From positions 248,001 through 312,000 of the forward strand of contig JADJOY010000004.1 in the NCBI GenBank assembly GCA_016713535.1: a stretch of DNA of 64,000 bases. The letters run 5' to 3'. The notes below the pieces were generated by a model that did not search any database, was not told the origin of the DNA, and was given only the letters and a program-made list of their open reading frames with translations. Below, piece by piece: positions 39,186-48,145 of the stretch (position 1 is its first letter; the number at the start of each line of letters is the position of its first letter). A program made the translations under genes and the position numbers. This stretch comes from Deltaproteobacteria bacterium. GTDB taxonomy: Bacteria > JADJOY01.

Positions 39186-40482
39186 CGGTCCCCGAGGCGA
39201 GCTTCGGGTAGAAGAAGGTCGACTTCTGCGGCATGACCTCCTTCGCGAGCGCCACCGCCGTGACCTGCTGGATGCGGGTGGGGCGGACCAGGATCGCGAC
39301 GTCGCCGGCGCCGCTCTGCACTTCCTTCTCGGCCTCGGCGGCGTCGGTGAGGAAGTGCAGGTGCTCCTTCCGCGCCTGCGCGGCGATGTCGATGCCGGCC
39401 ACCTCCTCGACGATCCAGTGGTGGATGCGGCGCAGGTCGAGGTCCCACAGCACGGCCGGGATGTGCGCCGGCGCGTCACCGCGGCCCGGCTGACCGGCGA
39501 GATCGAGGACCACCGCGCCCGGAACCCCGCGCACCACCAGCGCCACGCGGCGGCTCGACGCAGGCTCGCTGTCGAGGGCGGCGCACGCGGCGGCCGCGTC
39601 GGCGACCTCGCGCACCACCGGCAACCGCTCACGAACCCGTTTCAGGAACGACGCCGCGTCGAAACCGGGCAGCCCGTAGAGCACGCGGTGGATCGGCAGG
39701 ATCACGAGCCCCGGATCCTCGATCGCCATCAGGTACATGAGCACGTGCTCGAAGCTCGCGCGCTCGCCGGCCTGCGGGTACTCCTTGCGCATGCGATCGC
39801 GGAACGCGAGCGCCGTCGAGTAGCGGTGGTGGCCGTCGGCGATGAAGATCTGCTTGTCGGCCAGGCCCTTCGAGAAGGCGCCGATCAGCGCGGGATCGGT
39901 GATCGCCCACAGCCGGTGGCGCACACCTGCGGGGTCGACGCCGTCGAGGCGCGGCGCGGCCGAAGTGAGCGCGCGCAGCGCGCCGAGGATGCCGCCGTCC
40001 GCGTCGGAGAAGAGCCCGAACACCGGGCTCAGGTTGGCGCCGGTCGCCTGGGTGAGCAGCAGCCGGTCGGCCTTGGGAGCGTCGAGGGTGCGCTCGTGGG
40101 GCAGGATCACGCCCGCGTCGAGGGCCTCGAGGCGCACGCCGGCGAGGACGCCGTCGCGGTCGCGGTCGTGGTCCTCCCACGGGAACCGGTAGCTCTGGCG
40201 GTAGAAGTAGAGCGCGGGAGCGGCGTCGCGGACGAACGTGCCGTCCGTGAGCCAGTCGCGCAGGTAGGCGCCGGCGCGCGTGTAGCGGTTCTCGCTCTCG
40301 CCGTCGCCGGGCTTGTCCTCGCCCAGGATGAGCCGCACGAAGTTCCTGGGGTGGCGCTCGTGGAGCTCGCGGCGCTCGTCCTCGTTGATGACGTCGTAGG
40401 GCGGGGCCACGACCTCGGAGAGATCGCCGCCCACCTTCTTCGGATCGTAGAGAACTCCGCGGAACGCTCGGACGATCGCCAT
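39148..40482 (-). CDS. DUF1015 family protein
   Basis: A protein of 444 residues from the ATG at 40480-40482 (MAIVRAFRGVLYDPKKVGG), preceded by GAGGGCCGAGAAG. It has the DUF1015 signatures VVAPPYDVINEDER, DKQIFIADGHHRYSTALAF and VMPQKSTFFYPKLASG. The family is widespread and often near serine or pyruvate metabolism genes; its biochemical role is not settled. Cytoplasmic. The frame is open upstream through the tandem repeat, but that part is repeat-derived. Confidence 0.88.
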   Translation of the reverse strand: MAIVRAFRGVLYDPKKVGGDLSEVVAPPYDVINEDERRELHERHPRNFVRLILGEDKPGDGESENRYTRAGAYLRDWLTDGTFVRDAAPALYFYRQSYRFPWEDHDRDRDGVLAGVRLEALDAGVILPHERTLDAPKADRLLLTQATGANLSPVFGLFSDADGGILGALRALTSAAPRLDGVDPAGVRHRLWAITDPALIGAFSKGLADKQIFIADGHHRYSTALAFRDRMRKEYPQAGERASFEHVLMYLMAIEDPGLVILPIHRVLYGLPGFDAASFLKRVRERLPVVREVADAAAACAALDSEPASSRRVALVVRGVPGAVVLDLAGQPGRGDAPAHIPAVLWDLDLRRIHHWIVEEVAGIDIAAQARKEHLHFLTDAAEAEKEVQSGAGDVAILVRPTRIQQVTAVALAKEVMPQKSTFFYPKLASGTVIAPIVPPETLG

Positions 40483-40580
40483 CTTCTCGGCCCTCGGTGA
40501 TGAGCCGCGCGGCAGGCCCGCCGCGCGGAGGAGGGCTGAGTTAGCAGGTCGTTCGTGGCCGAACAACCTGCCGACCTCGC

Positions 40581-40971
40581 CTGGAGGGTCGCGATCCTTC
40601 GCGACCGCGAGGGCGCGGCTGCGAGGACCGCAGCCCTCCAACCGGCACGTCGCGCGCAGCCCGGGGCGGCCGACGAAGCCGCACGGCTGGAGGGTCGCGG
40701 TCCTTCGCGACCGCGAGGGCGCGGCTGCGAGGGACCGCAGCCCTCCAACCGGGAGGTCGCGCGCAGCCCCGGGGCGGCCGACGAAGCCGCACGGCTGGAG
40801 GGTCGCGGTCCTTCGCGACCGCGAGGGCGCGGCTGCGAGGGACCGCAGCCCTCCAACCGGGACGTCGCGCGCACCCTGGGGCGGCCGAAGAAGCCGCACG
40901 GCTGGAGGGTCGCGATCCTTCGCGACCGCGAGGCTTCGGCTGCGAGGGACCGCAGCCCTCCAGCGGGGAGG
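40581..40971. repeat. Tandem array of about 107-bp hairpin-forming units
   Basis: Units begin with CTGGAGGGTCGCG at 40581, 40687, 40795 and 40902 (spacing 106-108 bp), three complete and a partial fourth. Each holds GGAGGG near its start and CCCTCC about 65 nt later, with the inner arms GCGGTCC and GGACCGC, so each can fold into a long imperfect hairpin. The array fills most of the 492-nt gap between the DUF1015 start and the exported protein stop. Two further inverted repeats (40505-40528 and 40544-40571) lie just before it. Confidence 0.9.
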
Positions 40972-40974
40972 GGG

Positions 40975-41508
40975 TTACGGCGCGGCGGGCTTCACCCGGG
41001 TCCAGTGGAACGTCATCCCGGGCTCGGGCTTGTCCGCCATGCTGGTCCAGGTGGCGTCGTAGTGATCGGCGTCGATCAGCTTGATGTCGACCTGGTGCAT
41101 GTGACTCTCGCTGGGGCTCGAGAGGTTGGTGGCGTCGGTGAACACGAAGCTGACACTCTTGCCGTCGGGTCCGAAGCCGCTCGAGCGCAGGCGTGGCTGG
41201 TTTCCGCCCGCGCAATAGTGGGTGGCGACCAGGCCCTTCCCGTCCGGGTGGTACATGGTCACCATGGCGTGCGGCATTCCGGGGAACATGTTCTCCATCA
41301 GCACCGCCCCGCCGCCGGTGAGCGTGATCTGCTCGCGCATCTTGCGGCCGCCCTCGCCCTCGGCTTCCCAGTCGCCGACCAGGGGCTTCATCTGGTCGAA
41401 CGCAGGGTTGGTCTTGGGGGGCGTCGCGTGTCCCTCGTTGGCGAACGCGGGCGCAACGGCGACGAGCGCGACGAGGAGCGGCAAGCCAGGCTTCCAGGGT
41501 GTCTTCAT
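40975..41508 (-). CDS. Exported DUF1579-like protein
   Basis: A protein of 177 residues with a clear signal peptide (MKTPWKPGLPLLVALVAVAP, cleaved near AFA). The mature part has MKPLVGDWEAEGEGG, a beta-rich core and MVTMYHPDGKGLVATHYCAG followed by NQPRL. This is a lipocalin-like pattern found in many secreted proteins of unknown role. It starts inside the ATGA shared with the stop of the upstream lipoprotein gene, so the two are translationally coupled. Confidence 0.7.
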   Translation of the reverse strand: MKTPWKPGLPLLVALVAVAPAFANEGHATPPKTNPAFDQMKPLVGDWEAEGEGGRKMREQITLTGGGAVLMENMFPGMPHAMVTMYHPDGKGLVATHYCAGGNQPRLRSSGFGPDGKSVSFVFTDATNLSSPSESHMHQVDIKLIDADHYDATWTSMADKPEPGMTFHWTRVKPAAP

Positions 41509-42665
41509 GATGTCCTCCGATCTCGATTTCTAGGCCACGCCCGCGCCGCGGTCAACAACACGAGCCCGGCGACGGTGGCGGCGCCGATCAGCTCGAGGGC
41601 GCGCACGAAGAGGTGGTCGATCAACGCGCGGCTGTGCCCCGCCGCCGCTTCGGTGACCTTGCGGGTCAGCGCCTCCACGTCTCCGCTCACCGCGAGCCGC
41701 TCGCGCTCGAGCACCTCCACCGTCGCCGCGCGCTGCGCGTCGAGGGCCTCGAACGTGGTGCGGCGCAGCTCCTCGACGCTCGCGAACACTGCCTCGCGCT
41801 CGCTCTTCACGTGGCCGAGGAGCTCGCTCGACTGGGTGGTGAAGAGCGCCATCGCCTGGTCGCTGGCGCCGGCGAGCCGCTTCAGCGAGTCGTCCATGCC
41901 GTCGAAGTCGGCGAGCGTCCTGCCGATGCGCTGGTTGCGGGGCAGGTCGAGGAGCATGAGCTCGGCCTGCCAGCGCACCATCGCCGGGAGCTGTGCCGCA
42001 TAGGCGACCATCATCTCCTGCATCGCCGCCAGGTTGTCGCCCAGGTTCTCGACCGCCTGGAAGAACGCCGCCTTCTCGCCGGCGCGCGACGCCAGGAACG
42101 CCGGCACCAGCGAGCGCCGCGAGAACGAGATCTCGGTGATCGGCTCGGCCGCGGCGAGCTCGTGGATGCGGGTGCGTCCCCGCTCGAAGGTCTCGCCCGT
42201 CACCGCGAGCTCGCGCGCGATCTCCTCGATCTCCTCGCGCAGGTGCCGCGCGCACGCCTGGACCGTCGCGCGCTCGTCGCCGAACGGGTCGCGCGGCGGC
42301 GTGGCCTCGAAGAAGGCCTCCATCTGCACGGCGAGGAGCCACAGGTCGCCGAACGCCGCCTGCGCCTCCTCGAGCGTGCCCGCCCGGTAGGCACCCGGGA
42401 TGACGCCGAGCTTCCACACCAGCAGGCCGCGGATCACGCTTTCGTCGCTGGTGCGCGCCTGGATCGCGTCCGCGGTGCGCGCGACCTCGTCGGCGAAGCG
42501 CCGCACGTAGTCGTTGAGGAGCAGCCGGGTCTGGCGGGTGGTGAGGACCCGGCCGTGCGGCTGCGGCTCGGTGCTCGACTCGAAGAACCCGGGCATCGTC
42601 GCGCAGCCGGCGGGAACGACGAGCGCGAGGAGGAGCGCGAGGGCGTGCGAGGCGCGGCGCGGCAT
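41505..42665 (-). CDS. Lipoprotein with coiled-coil body and C-terminal membrane anchor
   Basis: A protein of 386 residues. The N-terminus is a lipoprotein signal (ALALLLALVVPAGCATMPG, Cys20). The body is almost entirely helical and charged, including SEREAVFASVEELRRTTFEAL and RERLAVSGDVEALTRKV, and a hydrophobic segment ELIGAATVAGLVLLTAARAW ends the protein. Lipid anchor at one end and a transmembrane helix at the other suggest it spans or bridges the periplasm. No family recognised. The ATG is at 42663-42665; the longer frame upstream is antisense to the GNAT gene. Its stop overlaps the next gene as ATGA. Confidence 0.65.
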   Translation of the reverse strand: MPRRASHALALLLALVVPAGCATMPGFFESSTEPQPHGRVLTTRQTRLLLNDYVRRFADEVARTADAIQARTSDESVIRGLLVWKLGVIPGAYRAGTLEEAQAAFGDLWLLAVQMEAFFEATPPRDPFGDERATVQACARHLREEIEEIARELAVTGETFERGRTRIHELAAAEPITEISFSRRSLVPAFLASRAGEKAAFFQAVENLGDNLAAMQEMMVAYAAQLPAMVRWQAELMLLDLPRNQRIGRTLADFDGMDDSLKRLAGASDQAMALFTTQSSELLGHVKSEREAVFASVEELRRTTFEALDAQRAATVEVLERERLAVSGDVEALTRKVTEAAAGHSRALIDHLFVRALELIGAATVAGLVLLTAARAWPRNRDRRTS

Positions 42666-42704
42666 GGCGCCCGATCTTACCAGGGCGCTATCCTCGGGCT
42701 CGCC

Positions 42705-43211
42705 ATGGCGTTCGCCTTTCTTCGCACCGAGCGGCTCTCGCTGCGTCCGTGGGTCGCCGAGGACCTCGACGCGCTCCACGCGATCTGGAGCGACCCCGAG
42801 GTGGTGTGGTGGGGGCCGTCCGCCGACCTCGACGCCAGCCGTCGCCTCCTCGACGCGATCGTCGCCGAGAACCTCGCGTTCCCCGCCGGCCTCACCTGGT
42901 ACGCGATCGTCGAGCGCACTGCGGGCGCGGTCGTCGGCAACGTCATGGTGCGTCCCGCACCGTACGCGGCGGGCGAGATCGACGTGGGCTGGACGCTCGC
43001 CCGCGCGAGCTGGGGGAAGGGCTACGCCACCGAGGCCGCGCGCGCCGCGATCCGTCACGCGTTCTCGATGGCGCGGCCGGCGCGCCTCGTCGCGGCGATC
43101 GTTCCCACCAACGAGCGCTCGCTGCGGGTGGCCGCGCGCCTGGGCTTCACCCGCGCCGGCACGGTCCAGCACGCGGGCCTCGCCCACGACCTCTTCGAGG
43201 TGCGGCCGTAG
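42705..43211 (+). CDS. GNAT family N-acetyltransferase
   Basis: A protein of 168 residues beginning MAFAFLRTERLSLRPWVAED. It shows the RimJ/RimL-type pattern: GEIDVGWTLARASWGKGYAT (acetyl-CoA loop), EAARAAIRHAF and VPTNERSLRVAARLGFTRAG. It transfers an acetyl group to an amine, possibly a ribosomal protein or small molecule. Convergent with tsaC, with 3 nt between stops. Confidence 0.85.
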   Translation: MAFAFLRTERLSLRPWVAEDLDALHAIWSDPEVVWWGPSADLDASRRLLDAIVAENLAFPAGLTWYAIVERTAGAVVGNVMVRPAPYAAGEIDVGWTLARASWGKGYATEAARAAIRHAFSMARPARLVAAIVPTNERSLRVAARLGFTRAGTVQHAGLAHDLFEVRP

Positions 43212-43214
43212 CGG

Positions 43215-43865
43215 TCAGCCGCCCGCCAGGTCCACGTCCAGGTCGCCGGCACGCACGATCCGGGGCGGGTCGACGGTGCCGTCGACGATCGTCGAGCCGA
43301 GCTGGCCCGGCAGCACGCCGCCGTCGACGATGAAGGCCACCGCGCGGCCCACCTGCTGAGCGGCCTCGGCGGCGGTCCGCGCCGAGGTCCGCCCGGAGAT
43401 GTTGGCGCTCGTCGCCACCAGCGGCTCGCCGAGCGCGCGCACGAGCTGGGTCGCGATCGGCGAGGACGAGATCCTGCACGCGATCGTGCCGCCCGCGCCG
43501 ACCACGCGCGCCGGAAGCCCGGGCTTCGCCGGCAGGATCACGGTGAGCGCGCCCGGCCAGTAGCGCTCGATCAGGCGCTCGGCCACGCGCGGAATCCTCG
43601 AGGCCACTCGCCCGAGCATGGCGAGGTCGGACACGAGCACCGGGAACGGCTTGCCGTCGGGCCGCCCCTTGATCGCCTGGACGTGCTCGACCGCGGCCTC
43701 GTCGAGGGCGCGCGCGCCGAGGCCGTAGAAGGTCTCGGTGGGGTAGACGATCGCGCGGCCGGCGCCGAGCGCGGTCACGACGGCGGCGAGATCGCGCTCC
43801 GCGAGGCCGTCGGCGCTGGCGCGCAGCGTCGGCGCCAGCGGCTTCGCCGCGGCGGCGTCGTTCAT
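43215..43865 (-). CDS. tsaC: L-threonylcarbamoyladenylate synthase (Sua5/YrdC/TsaC family)
   Basis: A protein of 216 residues. It shows [19 protein letters not shown], the KxR motif in [29 protein letters not shown] and [15 protein letters not shown]. It makes threonylcarbamoyl-AMP from threonine, bicarbonate and ATP for the t6A37 modification of tRNAs. The length matches short TsaC rather than Sua5. It starts at an ATGA overlap with purE. Confidence 0.9.
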   Translation of the reverse strand: MNDAAAAKPLAPTLRASADGLAERDLAAVVTALGAGRAIVYPTETFYGLGARALDEAAVEHVQAIKGRPDGKPFPVLVSDLAMLGRVASRIPRVAERLIERYWPGALTVILPAKPGLPARVVGAGGTIACRISSSPIATQLVRALGEPLVATSANISGRTSARTAAEAAQQVGRAVAFIVDGGVLPGQLGSTIVDGTVDPPRIVRAGDLDVDLAGG

Positions 43866-44389
43866 CCCTTGGCCGCCCAGGCGGCCTTCACCTTCTTGTC
43901 GCCCTCGATCACCGACGCCTCGAGCCGGTCGCGCTCCTTCGCCAGCGTGGCCGTCACGCTCTCGCTGCCGAGCCCGAGGATGCGTGCCGCGAGGTACGCC
44001 GCGTTGCGGGCACCCATGTCGCCCACGGCGACGGTGGCGACCGGGATCCCGGGAGGCATCTGCACCGTCGAGAGCAGCGCGTCGAAGCCCGCGAGCGGAG
44101 TCGAGTCGACGGGCACGCCGATCACCGGTTTCAAGGTGTGCGCGGCGACCACGCCCGCGAGGTGGGCGGCGCCACCCGCGGCGGCGATGAAGAGCTTGAC
44201 CCCGCGCGTCTCGGCGTCGCGCACGTAGTCGACGGTGCGCGCCGGGCTGCGATGCGCGCTGGTCACGGTGACCTCGAACGGGATCGCGAGCTTCGACAGG
44301 ACCTCGCGCGCGCCGAGCAGCTTGTCGGCGTCCGAGGCGCTGCCCATCAGGATCGCGACCACGGGGTTTCCTTCGGTCTTGGTGCTCAT
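43862..44389 (-). CDS. purE: N5-carboxyaminoimidazole ribonucleotide mutase
   Basis: A protein of 175 residues. It shows [76 protein letters not shown] and [15 protein letters not shown]. Class I PurE converts N5-CAIR to CAIR in purine synthesis together with PurK, which is not in the window. It lies 22 nt after the permease gene and overlaps tsaC by 4 nt. Confidence 0.95.
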   Translation of the reverse strand: MSTKTEGNPVVAILMGSASDADKLLGAREVLSKLAIPFEVTVTSAHRSPARTVDYVRDAETRGVKLFIAAAGGAAHLAGVVAAHTLKPVIGVPVDSTPLAGFDALLSTVQMPPGIPVATVAVGDMGARNAAYLAARILGLGSESVTATLAKERDRLEASVIEGDKKVKAAWAAKG

Positions 44390-44411
44390 GGTCCGGTTCT
44401 CCCGAGTGCCA

Positions 44412-47002
44412 TCACTCGTATTCGATGGCGTCCAGAATGTTGAGCCGGCCGGCCTTGCGCGCGGGGTAGAGCCCCGCGGCCATGGCGATCACGATCGCCG
44501 ATACCGCCGCGCCGAAGAGCGCCAGGATGTCGACGTGGAAGTCGAGGTGCCAACCCGCGAGGCGCAGCATCGACACGCGCACGAACGGGTAGGCGTTGGC
44601 GAGGCCCAGGGCGAGCCCGATGACCGCGCCGATGAGGCCGAGCAACCCGGCCTCGGCGAGCACCGCGCCCTCGATCTGGCGCCGCGTGGCGCCGATCGCG
44701 CGCAGGATCCCGATCTCGCGGGTACGGTCGAGGATCGCCGCCAGCAGCGTGTTCACGATCCCGAGCGCCGAGATCAGGAGCACGATCACCTCGGTGGCCC
44801 TGGAGACCTCGAAGCCGGCGATGACCTGGCTCTTGATTTCGTCCTTGAACTCCTTCGAGGTCATCACCTGGAGGTCGTAGCGCGGCCCGAAGTGCGCGCG
44901 GATCTCGCGCGAGACCTCTTCCCAGCGGCTCGGCTCGACCAGGTCGACGTCGATCCCGTCCACCAGCGACTCGCGCCAGTACTCGCGATAGAGCGCGCGG
45001 TCGATGTGCACGGTGCCGGTCTTCCCGGCCCAGTCCGCGAACGTGCCGAGGATGCGGAAGGTGCGGGTGCCCGAGGGCGTCGAGAGCGTGAGGTCGTCGC
45101 CGATCTTCTTGCCGAAGTGGAGCGCGAACGCGTCCGAGACGCCGACGCCCTCGCCGCGCGCCAGCGCGTTCATGAAGTCGTCCGCGGGAGGCCCCGCGAC
45201 CATCTGGTAGCTGCCGCGGCGGCGGTGCGCGTCCACGTCGAGCGCCAGCAGATACGCCAGCTCGCCCCTCGTGGAGGAGCTCGACGTAGCGGAACGGCTT
45301 CACCGTCGCGGCGCCGGGTACGCCGCGCACGCCCTCGACCACCTCGTCGGGGATGCGGTTGCTCGAGGGACCCGCGAGGCGGCTCGACGCGGCGATCGAG
45401 AGGTCCGCCGAGATGTAGCGATCGATCCAGCTTCCCAGCGTCACCTGCAGGCTCTCGACCAGCGCGCCGACGATCACGTAGGCGCTGATGCCGATCATCA
45501 CGGCGGTGAGCGTGACCGCGGTGCGCCCCGGCGCGTTGGTCAGGTTGTCGCCGGCGAGCTTGCCCTGGATGCCGAAGATCGCGCCGAGCACGTGGCGCGC
45601 GCGGCCGAGGATCGCGACCACCATCCACGGCATCAGCAGCGCGACGCCGACGATCCGGCATCCCATGGTCGCGAGCGAGAGCCAGTTGGCGCCGATGCGG
45701 GTCTGCAGGAAGTTGCCGCCCGCTCGCCGCGAGCCCGGCCAGGCCGATCCAGCCCAGGATGTGGATGGTGCGCAGCTCGACGCGGGTGGTCGCGTCGCGT
45801 CGCAGCGCGACCAGCGGGCTCACCCGCCCGGCCTGGCGGGCCGGGATCGAGGACGCCACCAGCGCGAAGCCGAAGCCGGCGGCCACACCCGTCGCGATCA
45901 CCATCGGGTCGAGGCGCAGGTAGCCGACGGTGGTGCGCGTCACCATCGTCGCCAGCACCGACTCCATCGCCGGCAGGATCAGCCGCGCCATCCACCACCC
46001 GAGCGCCACGCCCGCGGCGCAGCCGATCGCCGCGAGCGCCAGCGACTCGACCACGAAGAGCGCCCGGATCTCGTCCGCGGTGGCGCCCAGCGAGCGCAAC
46101 ACGCCGATCTCGCGGCGTCGCTGCACCACCGCGATGCTCATGGTGTTGTAGATGAGGAACATCCCGACGATGAACGAGAGCGCCTGGCTCTGCGAGAAGC
46201 CGAGCTTCATCGCGCCGAGGAGCCCCTCGAGCTGCTCGCCGCGGCTCTCCGGCCGGTCGACGTGCCCGCGCCCGCCCACCGCCGCGGCGATGGCGCTACG
46301 ACCCTCCTCGAAGCTCACGCCGTCCTTCAGCACCACGTCGATCTGGTCGAACTTCCCGGGGACGCCCGGCACTCCCTTCCCGAACGCGATCTGCGCCGCG
46401 AAGATGTCCATGAGCGCGAACATCCCGCCGTACGCCTTGGCGGGCCCGCTCTCCTTCAAGATCCCGCGCACCACCAGCTCGGCCGGTCCGCTCGCGACCT
46501 GCAGCCTGAGCGGCGAGTCGAGCTTGAGCCCGTGCGAGTCCGCGAAGCGGCGCGTCACGAAGATCGAGCTCGGCTGCGAGAGCACGACGATCGGGTCCTC
46601 GATCTCCGAGCCGTCGCTCTCCTTCTCGAGGTCGTAGCTGCGGACCTCGGTGTCGGCGAGGTAGTCGACGCCGAAGACCTGCAGGCGCTCGCCCGCGTTC
46701 GCGCCTCCCACCACCAGTCCCGAGTCGAGGATCAGCGCGGCGGCGCTCTTCACCACCGGGATCGCGCGCACCTCGTCGAGGAGCTCCTCGGGGAGTCCGG
46801 CGGTGCCGTTGGCGACGGAGATCGTCGCGCGCCCCGCGGTTTCGGCCACCGAGTCGCGAATGGACGCGAACACCGAGTGGTTCACCAGCCGCATGGCGAT
46901 GATCACCGCCACGCCGAGCATGATCCCCACCGCCGTCAGCGCGGTGCGCAGCCGGTGTTGCCGCCACTGCGGCCACGTCACGTAGACCAGGAGGTTCCAC
47001 AT
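44412..47002 (-). CDS. FtsX/MacB-type ABC transporter permease (YbbP-like), two frame breaks
   Basis: About 860 residues with two FtsX domains and periplasmic MacB-like regions. The first half starts MWNLLVYVTWPQWRQHRLRT and has FLIYNTMSIAVVQRRREIGV with LRSLGATADEIRALFVVES. The second half has NTLLAAILDRTREIGILRAI, GATRRQIEGAVLAEAG and a C-terminal LDAIEYE. The frame switches at about 45722 and in the C4 run 45265-45268. With the neighbouring ATPase it resembles YbbA-YbbP or LolCDE-type exporters acting on lipids or lipoproteins. Confidence 0.85.
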
Positions 47003-47040
47003 GGCGGTTCAGAGAAGATCGACGTTGGACCGGGGGGCTT

Positions 47041-47337
47041 GAACAGACCCCGAATTGAGTTCCGGGCCGCGCAACGAGTGGACTCGTCGAGAGGCGCGTC
47101 GCAGGGCGACGCCGCGAGCGCAGCGAGTGACTTGGGGGTGGGGCCCCGCCGAGACCGCGCTCTTGGCGGGGCGGGGGTCTGGAACAGACCCCGAATTGAG
47201 TTCCGGGCCGCGCAACGAGTGGACTCGTCGAGAGGCGCGTCGCAGGGCGACGCCGCGAGCGCAGCGAGTGACTTGGGGGTGGGGCCCCGCCGAGACCGCG
47301 CTCTTGGCGGGGCGGGGGTCTGGAACAGACCCCCGAG
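47041..47337. repeat. Two tandem 141-bp copies of the multi-hairpin intergenic repeat
   Basis: Copies start with GAACAGACCCCGAATTGAG at 47041 and 47182; a third begins at 47323 and stops after about 15 nt. Each contains GTCGC/GCGAC arms, the core GCGAGCGCAGCGAGTGACTT, a CCCCGCC/GGCGGGG stem and a terminal GGGGGTCTG-GAA-CAGACCCC hairpin. It sits between the ABC ATPase and its permease, within what should be one transcript. Related copies lie at 56513-56630 and 59651-59743. Confidence 0.9.
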
Positions 47338-47368
47338 ACAGCATCGGCGAGGAGTTGAGAGCCATCTC

Positions 47369-48085
47369 TCAACTCCTCGCCGTGCGGCGGTCTTCCTCGA
47401 TCTTGCCGTCGCGCAGCCGGATCACGCGGTCGCCGAACTCGGCGGCGCGCGGGTCGTGGGTCACCATCACGATCGTGGGCGCCTTGCCCTGGTGCACCGA
47501 GCGCAGGAGCTCGAGGATCTCGGTGGCGGTCACGGAGTCGAGGTTGCCGGTCGGCTCGTCGGCGAGGAGCAGGCGCGGCTCGACCACCAGCGCCCGGGCG
47601 ATCGCCACCCGCTGCATCTCTCCACCCGAGAGCTCGTCGGGCCGATGGGCGCTGCGATCGGCGAGCCCCACGACCTCGAGCAGGCTCTCGACCCGCGCGC
47701 GCACGTCCTTCATGCGCTTGCCGTCGAGCAAGAGCGGCAGCGCCACGTTCTCGGCGGCGGTGAGCGTCGGCAGCAGGTTGAAGAACTGGAAGATGAGGCC
47801 GACGCGCTCGCGCCGGAAGATCGTGACGTCGGTGTCGGGCATCTCGCTCAGCGCCGCGCCGTCGACGGTGAGCCGCCCGGTGGTCGGCCGGTCGAGGCCA
47901 CCCATGAGGTGAAGGAGCGTGCTCTTTCCCGAGCCGCTCGGTCCCATGATCGACAGGAACTCGCCACGCGGCACGGTCAGCGTGACGCCGGCGAGCGCCC
48001 GCACCTCGCGATGGCCCTGCAGGTAGACCTTGGTCACCTCGTCGACCTGGACGAGCCCCTCGGTGTGTCCCGCCTTCTCCGCCAC
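47369..48085 (-). CDS. ABC transporter ATP-binding protein (LolD/YbbA-like)
   Basis: A protein of 238 residues from the GTG at 48083-48085, which has GGAGG 8 nt upstream. It shows Walker A GPSGSGKSTLLHLMGGLD, the Q loop GLIFQFFNLLPTLTAAENV, signature LSGGEMQRVAIARAL, Walker B LLLADEPTGNLD and the switch VMVTHD. The subfamily (MacB/LolD/YbbA) pairs with FtsX-type permeases, and such a gene lies downstream. The 366-nt gap between the two holds the 141-bp repeat. Confidence 0.93.
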   Translation of the reverse strand: MAEKAGHTEGLVQVDEVTKVYLQGHREVRALAGVTLTVPRGEFLSIMGPSGSGKSTLLHLMGGLDRPTTGRLTVDGAALSEMPDTDVTIFRRERVGLIFQFFNLLPTLTAAENVALPLLLDGKRMKDVRARVESLLEVVGLADRSAHRPDELSGGEMQRVAIARALVVEPRLLLADEPTGNLDSVTATEILELLRSVHQGKAPTIVMVTHDPRAAEFGDRVIRLRDGKIEEDRRTARS

Positions 48086-48145
48086 GATCTCACCTCCGGC
48101 CCGAGTACGGGCCGGGCGCAATATGGATGCGGCCGGCGAGGTCGA

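Noticed and set aside
40581-40971. CRISPR array
   Set aside because: Units are contiguous, about 107 bp and nearly identical throughout; there are no variable spacers and no cas genes.
47041-47337. Insertion sequence or CRISPR
   Set aside because: No transposase frame, no terminal target duplication, and no spacer/repeat alternation; better described as an intergenic hairpin repeat.
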